DNA from: Desulfovibrio sp. UBA4079
Lineage (GTDB): Bacteria; Desulfobacterota; Desulfovibrionia; Desulfovibrionales; Desulfovibrionaceae
Reading direction: 5' to 3'
Assembly (NCBI GenBank): GCA_002382645.1
Contig: DFYP01000097.1
Location: 2,048-9,292 of the forward strand
Length of the DNA stretch: 7,245 nucleotides
The notes under the pieces are model-generated. The model saw nothing but the letters and a program-made list of their open reading frames with translations. It was not told where the DNA came from and did no database searches. Of this stretch, positions 1 through 6,067 are shown in pieces. The translations under genes and the position numbers were made by a program. The stretch's first letter is position 1. Every line of letters begins with the position of its first letter.

Positions 1-869
1 CCGGCCATCGAGGCCGAGGCCCGCAAGCGGCTTGCGGACGTGGGCGCGGACCTGTCCAACGTGCGATTCATCCCCTGCCCCGTTGACCGGTCCTGGGTGC
101 GCGACAGCGCGCCGCTGTTCCTGCGCGGGCCCCACCGGGAAACCGGCCTGGTCCGCTTCCGGTTCAATGCCTGGGCCAAGTATCCCACGCACACCAAGGA
201 CGCCCGCGTGCCCGAGGCCGTGGCCCGGCACCTGGGCCTCCCCCTGTTTCACGTGAAAAAAGACGGCCGGCCCGTGGTCCTGGAGGGCGGGGCCCTGGAG
301 CACAATGGCCAGGGAACCCTGATCACCACGGAAGAATGCCTCCTGGACCAGCGGACCCAGGCGCGCAACCCCGGGTTCACCAGGCAGGACTACGAGGCCC
401 TGTTCCGCGAGCACCTGGGCGCGACCCAAACCCTCTGGCTGGGCCAGGGCATTGCGGGTGACGACACCCACGGCCATGTGGACGACCTCTGCCGCTTCGT
501 GAGCCCCACGACCCTGGTGCTCATCCAGGAGGACGATCCCAAGGACGTGAACTACGCCCCGCTCCAGGAGAACCGCGAACGGCTCCAGGGCCTGCGTCTG
601 GCCGACGGCACCCGGCCCGAGGTCGTTCCCCTGCCCATGCCCGGCCCGCTGGTGTTCCGGGGTCAAAGGCTGCCCGCGAGCTACGCCAATTTCCTCATCG
701 CCAACGCCTGCGTGCTCGTGCCCACGTTCAACGACCCCAAGGACCGCGAAGCCCTGGGCATCCTGGCCGAGCTGTTCGACCGCCCGGTCATCGGCATCCA
801 CGCCCAGGACCTGGTCCAGGGCCGGGGCGCCATCCACTGCCTGACCATGCAACAGGCCGGAACCCCCGC

Positions 870-873
<4 letters not shown>
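1..873 (+). CDS. aguA: Agmatine deiminase (agmatine iminohydrolase), 5' end missing
   Basis: The enzyme hydrolyses agmatine to N-carbamoylputrescine and ammonia, a step of putrescine synthesis from arginine; it belongs to the cytosolic agmatine deiminase/peptidyl-arginine deiminase fold family. The frame is open from base 1 and gives 290 residues, so about 50-80 N-terminal residues of a usual 340-370 lie outside the window; the GTG at 40 is an internal valine, not the start. Visible family motifs by window residue: DRSWVRDSAP (29-38), FNAWAKYP (about 55), LEGGALEHNGQGTLITTEEC (about 95-114), AGDDTHGHVDD with the active-site His/Asp (about 152-162), ASYANFLIANA, and GRGAIHC, whose Cys280 is the expected nucleophile. 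The C-terminus is complete. The stop overlaps the queA start (ATGA), so the two are translationally coupled. The usual partner, N-carbamoylputrescine amidase, is not in the window. Family assignment is firm; substrate is inferred from the motifs. Confidence 0.93.
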
Positions 874-1958
<1,085 letters not shown>

Positions 1959-2004
1959 AGACGCCGGAGCCCCAGACGGCTTCCGGCTCCACGGGGAGGT
2001 TTCC

Positions 2005-2238
2005 ATGTCGCGGATCGCAATCGACGAGGCCCGGTGCAAGGGCTGCCTGCTCTGCACCACGGTCTGTCCGGTGGGGATTCTCGTGCAATCCCCCCGCTTC
2101 AACCAACAGGGCTACAAGGTCGCCGAGGTGCGTCCCGAGGACCGGGACAAGTGCACGGGCTGCACCTCCTGCGCCCTGATCTGCCCGGACCTGGCCATCA
2201 CGGTCTGGCGCTCCAAAAAGCCCAAGGGAGGCGCGTGA
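2005..2238 (+). CDS. vorD: 2-oxoacid:ferredoxin oxidoreductase, delta (2x[4Fe-4S] ferredoxin) subunit
   Basis: This 77-residue protein is the small electron-transfer subunit of a four-subunit 2-oxoacid:ferredoxin oxidoreductase; it carries electrons from the catalytic subunits to soluble ferredoxin. It has two complete [4Fe-4S] motifs: C11-x2-C14-x2-C17-x3-C21-P and C50-x2-C53-x2-C56-x3-C60-P, with a longer linker between the halves than in clostridial ferredoxins. The start at 2005 is chosen because a strong Shine-Dalgarno (GGGGAGG, 1993-1999) lies just upstream and the iron-sulfur domain begins at once; the open frame extends upstream to 1894, but that part overlaps queA and has no ferredoxin character. 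The stop overlaps the next start (TGATG), so it is coupled to the alpha subunit. It could equally be named korD; the role is secure, the substrate of the complex less so. Confidence 0.93.
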   Translation: MSRIAIDEARCKGCLLCTTVCPVGILVQSPRFNQQGYKVAEVRPEDRDKCTGCTSCALICPDLAITVWRSKKPKGGA

Positions 2239-3305
2239 TGGCCAAGAACAAGCGCGTGTTCATCAAGGGCAACGAGGCCGTGGCCTACGGCGCCTTGGCC
2301 GCCGGCTGCCGCTGCTTCTTCGGCTACCCCATCACCCCCCAGAACGACATCCCGGAGTTCATGTCCAAGGCCATCGTGGATGCGGGCGGCGAGTTCGTCC
2401 AGGCCGAGAGCGAGGTGGCCGCGGCCAACATGCTCCTGGGCGCGGGCGCCTGCGGCATCCGGGCCATGACCTCCTCGTCCAGCCCGGGCGTGTCCCTCAA
2501 GCAGGAGGCCATCTCCTACATGGCGGGCAGCGAGATCCCGGCGGTCATCGTGAACATGAACCGGGGCGGCCCGGGCCTGGGCGACATCGGCCCGAGCCAG
2601 GGCGACTACTACCAGTCCACCCGGGGCGGCGGCCACGGCGACTACCGCACCCTGGTCCTGGCCCCGGGCACGGTCCAGGAGGCCTACGACCTGACCGTCA
2701 AGGCCTTTGACCTGGCCTTCAAGTACCGCAACCCCGTGCTCGTGCTCGGCGACGCCATCCTGGGCCAGATGAAGGAGCCCGTGACCCTGACCCCCACGGC
2801 CAAGGTCCCGGCCTCGGAAGGCAAGGCCTGGCGGCTCGAGGGCAAGGGCAAACGCAAGCCCCGGATCATCAAGTCCCTGTTCCTGGAGGACGGGGCCCTG
2901 GCCGCCCAGAACCGCCACCTGGAGGCCAAGTACGCCTCCATGGCCGGGGAAGTGGCCTGCGAACAGTTCCAGCTCAAGGACGCGGACCTGGTGGTGGTGG
3001 CCTACGGCTCCATCGGCCGCATCGCCAAGACCGCCATCCGCAAGCTGCGGGCCAAGGGCAAGAAGGTCGGGCTGTTCCGGCCCATCACTCTGTACCCCTT
3101 CCCCGACGCGGCCCTGGCCAAGCTGGCCAAGGCGGGCAAGAAATTCCTGACCATTGAACACAACCTGGGCCAGATGGTGGACGACGTGCGTCTCGCCATC
3201 CGGGGCTTGGCCGACTCGGCCTTCTTCGGGGTCTACCCCGGCGACATGCCCGCGCCCGAGGATTTCGAGGAGCCCATCGTGAAGGCCCTGAGGAGGAAGG
3301 CATGA
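2238..3305 (+). CDS. vorB: 2-oxoacid:ferredoxin oxidoreductase, alpha subunit (VorB-type, probable 2-oxoisovalerate)
   Basis: The alpha subunit supplies the pyrimidine-binding domain and the following domain of this thiamine-diphosphate enzyme, which oxidises a 2-oxoacid with CoA to acyl-CoA and CO2. The product is 355 residues. N-terminal features are GNEAVAYGALAAGC (11-24) and GYPITP (29-34), then ESEVAAANMLLGAG and the signature block MTSSSSPGVSLKQEAISY. The blocks VNMNRGGPGLGDIGPSQGDY and GGGHGDYRTLVLAPG follow, and the second domain covers roughly residues 240-345 with VVVAYGSIGRIAK. The RGGPGLG/GGGHGDYR wording resembles proteins annotated as 3-methyl-2-oxobutanoate dehydrogenase VorB more than 2-oxoglutarate KorA, which typically reads RxGPSTG. 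Start 2238 is supported by AGGGAGG at 2225-2231 and the overlap with the ferredoxin stop; a longer in-frame start would lie inside the ferredoxin gene. Family is certain; substrate is an inference. Confidence 0.93.
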   Translation: MAKNKRVFIKGNEAVAYGALAAGCRCFFGYPITPQNDIPEFMSKAIVDAGGEFVQAESEVAAANMLLGAGACGIRAMTSSSSPGVSLKQEAISYMAGSEIPAVIVNMNRGGPGLGDIGPSQGDYYQSTRGGGHGDYRTLVLAPGTVQEAYDLTVKAFDLAFKYRNPVLVLGDAILGQMKEPVTLTPTAKVPASEGKAWRLEGKGKRKPRIIKSLFLEDGALAAQNRHLEAKYASMAGEVACEQFQLKDADLVVVAYGSIGRIAKTAIRKLRAKGKKVGLFRPITLYPFPDAALAKLAKAGKKFLTIEHNLGQMVDDVRLAIRGLADSAFFGVYPGDMPAPEDFEEPIVKALRRKA

Positions 3306-4081
3306 GCCCCGCCGCTGTGAAGGACGAAATCCTGGCCTTTGACCGGCCCGAGGTGGTGGCCGACCGGGCCACCCACTACTGCCCCGGCTGCCACCACGGC
3401 GTGGCCCACCGCCTGGTGGGCGAGCTGCTCACCGAAATGGGCCTGGTGGACAAGACCATCATGGTCACGGCCATCGGCTGCTCGGTGTTTCTCTACAACT
3501 ACCTGCTCCTGGACGCGGTGGAGGCCCCGCACGGCCGGGCCCCGGCCGTGGCCACGGGCGTGAAGCGCTCCCGGCCCGACAACTTCGTGTTCACCTACCA
3601 GGGCGACGGCGACTTGGCCTCCATCGGGCTGGCCGAGATCGTCCACTGCGCCAACCGCGGCGAGCGCGTCAGCGTGGTCTTCGTGAACAACACGGTCTAC
3701 GGCATGACCGGCGGCCAGATGGCCCCGACCACGCTCATCGGCCAGAAGACCACCACCTGCCCGGGCGGCCGCTGCCGCGAACGCGAGGGCATGCCCATCA
3801 AGATGGCCGAGATCATCGGCGGCCTGGGCGGCACGGTCTTCGCGGCCCGCGCGGCGCTCAACAACGTGAAGAACATCCGCCAAGCCAAGAAGTTCCTCAA
3901 GACCGCCTTCGAGGTCCAGACCAAGGGCCTGGGCTTCGGCTTCGTGGAGCTGCTCTCGGCCTGCCCCACCAACTGGAAGATGAGCCCGGTCAAGGCCAAC
4001 CAGCGCATCGAGACCGAAATGATCCCCTACTTCCCGCTGGGGATCTTCAAGGACCTCTCGGGCGAAGGAGGGGTCTGCTGA
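3302..4081 (+). CDS. vorC: 2-oxoacid:ferredoxin oxidoreductase, beta (thiamine diphosphate-binding) subunit
   Basis: The beta subunit binds the diphosphate/Mg end of thiamine diphosphate and normally a [4Fe-4S] cluster close to it. The 259-residue product has CPGCHHG (C27, C30), a third cysteine in AIGCS (C60) and a fourth in SACPTNW (C221), the pattern expected for the four cluster ligands. The thiamine-diphosphate motif runs from GDGD (101-104) to NN (129-130), followed by YGMTGGQMAPTT. The length is typical for stand-alone beta subunits. The start is set by AGGAGG at 3291-3296 and an ATGA overlap with the alpha stop; the stop overlaps the gamma start (TGATG). In the 2-oxoglutarate naming system it would be korB. 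The subunit assignment is firm; the substrate is not fixed by this sequence. The name vorC follows the common alpha=VorB, beta=VorC use and varies between databases. Confidence 0.93.
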   Translation: MSPAAVKDEILAFDRPEVVADRATHYCPGCHHGVAHRLVGELLTEMGLVDKTIMVTAIGCSVFLYNYLLLDAVEAPHGRAPAVATGVKRSRPDNFVFTYQGDGDLASIGLAEIVHCANRGERVSVVFVNNTVYGMTGGQMAPTTLIGQKTTTCPGGRCREREGMPIKMAEIIGGLGGTVFAARAALNNVKNIRQAKKFLKTAFEVQTKGLGFGFVELLSACPTNWKMSPVKANQRIETEMIPYFPLGIFKDLSGEGGVC

Positions 4082-4638
4082 TGGCCGCCAAGAAACCCAA
4101 GCACCTGGACGTGATCATCGCCGGCTTCGGCGGCCAGGGCGTGCTGCTCATCGGCAACCTCCTGGCCTACGCGGGCATGAACGCCGGCCTCAACGTGACC
4201 TACATCCCGGTGTACGGCGCGGAGATGCGCGGCGGCACGGCCAACTGCACCGTGATCCTGTCCTCCGAGGACATCGGCTCGCCCATCGTGCACCGGCCCC
4301 AGAGCGCCATCATCATGAACCGGCCGTCCCTGGACAAGTTCCAGCCCCGGCTCCTGGACAAGGGCGTGCAGATCGTCAACTCCTCGCTCATCGAGCCCAG
4401 GCTGGCCGACACCAAGCGGGTCAAGAGCGTGCTCGTGCCCTGCAACGGGATCGCGGACAAGCTCGGCAACTCCCGCATGGCCAACATGGTGGCCCTGGGC
4501 GCCTTTGTGGCCGCCACCCAGATCGTGCCCCTGGCCGCGGTGATCAAGAGCCTGGAGAACGTCATCTCGGCCAGCTACAAGGACTTGATCCCCAAGAACG
4601 CCCAGGCCCTGGAGGCCGGGGCCGCGGCCGCACAGTAG
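4081..4638 (+). CDS. vorA: 2-oxoacid:ferredoxin oxidoreductase, gamma subunit
   Basis: The gamma subunit (pyruvate/ketoisovalerate oxidoreductase catalytic-domain family, PF01558 type) completes the complex and is thought to help form the CoA-binding region. The product is 185 residues, the family's usual size. Near the N-terminus is the glycine-rich GFGGQG (15-20), followed by YGAEMRGG (45-52) and TANCTVILSS, all hallmark positions; the body then reads IVNSSLIEP and NMVALGAFVA. AAGGAGG at 4064-4070 and overlap of the start with the beta stop set the start codon. It is the last gene of the delta-alpha-beta-gamma operon and is followed by a spacer with hairpins and a likely terminator. It could be named korC; gene letters for this subunit differ between annotation systems. 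Confidence 0.92.
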   Translation: MAAKKPKHLDVIIAGFGGQGVLLIGNLLAYAGMNAGLNVTYIPVYGAEMRGGTANCTVILSSEDIGSPIVHRPQSAIIMNRPSLDKFQPRLLDKGVQIVNSSLIEPRLADTKRVKSVLVPCNGIADKLGNSRMANMVALGAFVAATQIVPLAAVIKSLENVISASYKDLIPKNAQALEAGAAAAQ

Positions 4639-4642
4639 AACC

Positions 4643-4686
4643 GGGGGGCGCGGCCCCCAGGACCCAGCGCCAGGGCTCGGCCCTGG
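4643..4686 (+). repeat. Two small GC-rich hairpins behind the oxidoreductase operon
   Basis: The first is GGGGGC (4644-4649), loop GCG, GCCCCC (4653-4658); the second is CCAGGGC (4670-4676), loop TCG, GCCCTGG (4680-4686). Both are perfect stems with three-base loops. The second is followed by ACCTTCTTC, a poor T-tract. They may be part of a composite transcription end, or a dispersed intergenic repeat; this single copy cannot distinguish the two. Confidence 0.6.
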
Positions 4687-4697
4687 ACCTTCTTCAC

Positions 4698-4758
4698 GGC
4701 GCTGCCGCCGGAACAGGACCGCGAACCGGCCCGTTCCGGCGGCAGCGCCTTCCTTTTC
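4698..4758 (+). terminator. Probable intrinsic terminator of the oxidoreductase operon
   Basis: A perfect 17-bp inverted repeat has arms 4698-4714 (GGCGCTGCCGCCGGAAC) and 4733-4749 (GTTCCGGCGGCAGCGCC), with an 18-base loop between them. It is followed by the pyrimidine run TTCCTTTTCC (4750-4759). Position, stem strength and tail fit a rho-independent terminator closing the four-gene operon, some 60 bases before aroE. The tail is mixed C/T and the loop is long, so efficiency is uncertain. On the other strand no T-run follows the stem, so it looks one-directional. Confidence 0.72.
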
Positions 4759-4816
4759 CGCCCGGATCGCGCTACGAAACAGGAACACGACCCACCCCCA
4801 ACCAGGAGGCACGCCC

Positions 4817-5623
4817 ATGACCGCCCGCTATGCCGTGATCGGCCATCCCCTGGGACACAGCTTAAGCCCGCTTCTGCACAACTGGGGCTTCCGGGAATGC
4901 GGCATCGACGCCCGCTACGAGGCCATGCCCGTGACCCCGGCCGAACTGTCCGCGTTCCTGGTCCGGGCGCGGGTGGAGCCCCTGGCCGGGCTGTCCGTGA
5001 CCATCCCGCACAAGCAGACCATCATGGGCCTTCTGGACGAGCTGACCTTTGCGGCCTCCTCGGTGGGCGCGGTGAACACGGTGTTCTGGCAGGACAACCG
5101 GCTCTGGGGCGAGAACACCGACGTCGCCGGCGTCAAGGAGCCCCTGCGGGGCCTGGGCCCGTTCCACAGCGCCCTGGTGCTCGGCGCGGGCGGCGCGGCC
5201 CGGGCCGTGGTCTTCGCCCTCATGGAGCTGAAGGTGCCGCAGATCTTCGTGGCCGCCCGGGACCAGAACAAGGCCGCGGCCCTGGCCGCCACCCTCACGG
5301 CCAAGCCCCTGGCCTGGGAGGACCGCGCCACGGTCCAGACCCGGCTCATCGTCAACACCACGCCGCTGGGCATGCTCGGCGAGCGCCAGGACATGTCGCC
5401 CTGGCCCAACGACGCGCCCCTGCCTCCCGCGGCCACGGTCTTCGACGTGGTCTACAACCCGCTCACCACGCGCTTCCTGGCCCAGGCCCAGGCCGCGGGC
5501 TGCCACACCGTGTCCGGCCTGGAGATGTTCCTGCACCAGGGCCTGGCCCAGTTCCGGCTGTGGACCGGCCAGGACCTGGACCCGGACAAGGTCCGGGACG
5601 TGCTCCGTCAGGCCCTGGCCTGA
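4817..5623 (+). CDS. aroE: Shikimate dehydrogenase (NADP+)
   Basis: AroE reversibly reduces 3-dehydroshikimate to shikimate, a step of the pathway to chorismate and the aromatic amino acids. The 268-residue product is of normal length. The N-terminal substrate domain has VIGHPLGHSLSPLLHN (7-22, shikimate-binding S15 and S17), GLSVTIPHK (58-66, catalytic K66), GAVNT (84-88) and GENTD (98-102, catalytic D102). The Rossmann domain begins with LGAGGAARAV (122-131) and later shows VNTTPLGM, DVVYNP and the C-terminal GLEMFLHQGLAQF. The position of the NRT motif that usually contacts the NADPH 2'-phosphate reads A147-R148-D149, so R is kept but flanking residues differ. AGGAGG (4804-4809), seven bases before the ATG, fixes the start. 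It follows a likely terminator and so appears to be a separate unit, although no strong promoter is evident in the short spacer. Confidence 0.96.
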   Translation: MTARYAVIGHPLGHSLSPLLHNWGFRECGIDARYEAMPVTPAELSAFLVRARVEPLAGLSVTIPHKQTIMGLLDELTFAASSVGAVNTVFWQDNRLWGENTDVAGVKEPLRGLGPFHSALVLGAGGAARAVVFALMELKVPQIFVAARDQNKAAALAATLTAKPLAWEDRATVQTRLIVNTTPLGMLGERQDMSPWPNDAPLPPAATVFDVVYNPLTTRFLAQAQAAGCHTVSGLEMFLHQGLAQFRLWTGQDLDPDKVRDVLRQALA

Positions 5624-5652
5624 TTGCTCCCGGCCGCCGGAGGCCGCCCTGG

Positions 5653-5681
5653 TTGACAACTCCGCCGCCCGCCGGTAGGCA
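5653..5681 (+). promoter_or_regulatory. Putative promoter of the metE leader
   Basis: A perfect -35 hexamer TTGACA (5653-5658) is followed by an exact 17-base spacer and TAGGCA (5676-5681), a weak -10 that keeps only the leading TA. Transcription would begin near 5688, just before the first paired bases of the cobalamin riboswitch (5691). The spacing and location make it a good candidate despite the poor -10. Confidence 0.55.
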
Positions 5682-5690
5682 GCGGAAACT

Positions 5691-5879
5691 GTTCTTTGGA
5701 CAACGGCCCCTGGAAAACGGAAGACGGTGCAACTCCGTCGCAGACGCGCTGCCGTAACCGGGAACACGCGCGGAACCCCCACTGGACCCGAGAGGTCCGG
5801 GAAGGGCGTTCCGGCCGGTCCGCAAGGACCGGAGGCGGGAAACCGCCCGCGCCCGGAAGCCGGAAGACGCTCCAGGAAC
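5691..5879 (+). ncRNA. Cobalamin (B12) riboswitch aptamer upstream of metE
   Basis: Conserved cobalamin-riboswitch segments occur in order. GGAA-N3-GGTGCAACTCC (core 5726-5736) leads into GTCGCAGACGCGCTGCCGTAA. CCACTGG and GGGAAGGGCG (5799-5808) flank the hairpin GGACC-CGAGA-GGTCC (5784-5798). The 3' B12-box-like segment is AGCCGGAAGACGCTCC (5858-5873). The outer ends can close a P1 helix: GTTCTTTGG (5691-5699) with CCAGGAAC (5872-5879), one base bulged. The variable arm contains two perfect hairpins with GNRA loops: CCGGTCC-GCAA-GGACCGG (5815-5832) and GGCGG-GAAA-CCGCC (5834-5847), enclosed by GGGCG/CGCCC (5804-5808, 5850-5854). It lies upstream of metE, a well-known target of B12 riboswitches, since cobalamin makes the B12-independent enzyme unnecessary. 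Ends are approximate. Ligand and class are inferred from motif match and gene context. Confidence 0.92.
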
Positions 5880-5886
5880 GTCGCTC

Positions 5887-5917
5887 ATTCGGACCTCGCG
5901 CAACCCGGGTCTGGAAT
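5887..5917 (+). promoter_or_regulatory. Hairpin directly 3' of the aptamer, possible P13-like element
   Basis: ATTCGGACC (5887-5895) can pair with GGTCTGGAAT (5908-5917), with one bulged G and one G-T pair. It leaves the 12-base loop TCGCGCAACCCG. Many cobalamin riboswitches carry a hairpin here whose loop contacts loop L5. A GCGC/CGCG match to 5743-5751 exists but is only four pairs, so the contact is tentative. Confidence 0.4.
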
Positions 5918-5931
5918 GGACTCGCTGCACA

Positions 5932-5975
5932 GCGGGCCGCCCCGCGCCCGCGCCTGCCGCGCCATCCCGGCCCGC
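5932..5975 (+). promoter_or_regulatory. Candidate antiterminator pairing of the metE attenuator
   Basis: GCGGGCCG at 5932-5939 is an exact second copy of bases 5987-5994 in the right arm of the downstream terminator. It can therefore pair perfectly over eight bases with CGGCCCGC (5968-5975) in the terminator's left arm, preventing terminator formation. The small hairpin CGCT-GCAC-AGCG (5923-5934) overlaps the start of this arm and could compete with it. Pairings are seen directly; the switching role is inferred. Confidence 0.6.
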
Positions 5976-6010
5976 CTTTATAAAAGGCGGGCCGTCCTTT
6001 CCCCTTTTCC
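5968..6010 (+). terminator. Intrinsic terminator in the metE leader (riboswitch expression platform)
   Basis: CGGCCCGCCTTT (5968-5979) and AAAGGCGGGCCG (5983-5994) form a perfect 12-bp stem with the three-base loop ATA. It is followed by the T-rich TCCTTTCCCCTTTTCC (5995-6010). It stands between the B12 aptamer and metE, about 70 bases before the start codon, so it most likely acts as an attenuator: formed when cobalamin is bound, blocking transcription of metE. The ribosome binding site is not part of the stem, which favours transcriptional over translational control. Confidence 0.88.
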
Positions 6011-6067
6011 CGGTTCGCGTGTACGTTCGTATGAGCAGAATCCTAACGCGCACAAGGAGGATGCTTC

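Noticed and set aside
40..42. GTG at 40 as the start of the agmatine deiminase
   Set aside because: The frame is open to base 1 with plausible coding sequence, and the family needs a longer N-terminus; the real start is outside the window.
1963..1990. Short inverted repeats between queA and the ferredoxin gene as a terminator
   Set aside because: Two alternative six-base stems can be drawn, but neither is followed by a T-run and the gap is only 46 bases.
2034..2237. Upstream-extended start for the alpha subunit
   Set aside because: The extra 68 residues fall inside the ferredoxin gene in another frame and resemble no part of the family; the ATG at 2238 has a good ribosome binding site and begins right before the conserved N-terminus.
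2112..3883. Further long minus-strand frames (2112-3161, 3233-3883) opposite the oxidoreductase genes
   Set aside because: They lie wholly opposite conserved genes and have GC-bias composition without motifs; in DNA this GC-rich such shadows are expected.
4750..4778. Promoter for aroE using TTCCTT and TACGAA with 17-base spacing
   Set aside because: The -35 match is very poor and overlaps the terminator tail; there is not enough to call a promoter.
5631..5646. CGGCC-GCCGGA-GGCCG as a terminator of aroE
   Set aside because: The stem is only five pairs and no T-run follows; such short inverted repeats are common at this GC content.
6031..6063. ATG codons at 6031 and 6061 as metE starts or a leader peptide
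   Set aside because: Both are in a different frame from metE. The frame from 6031 runs on deep into metE, so it is not a short leader peptide, and the ribosome binding site at 6055-6060 is placed for the ATG at 6068.
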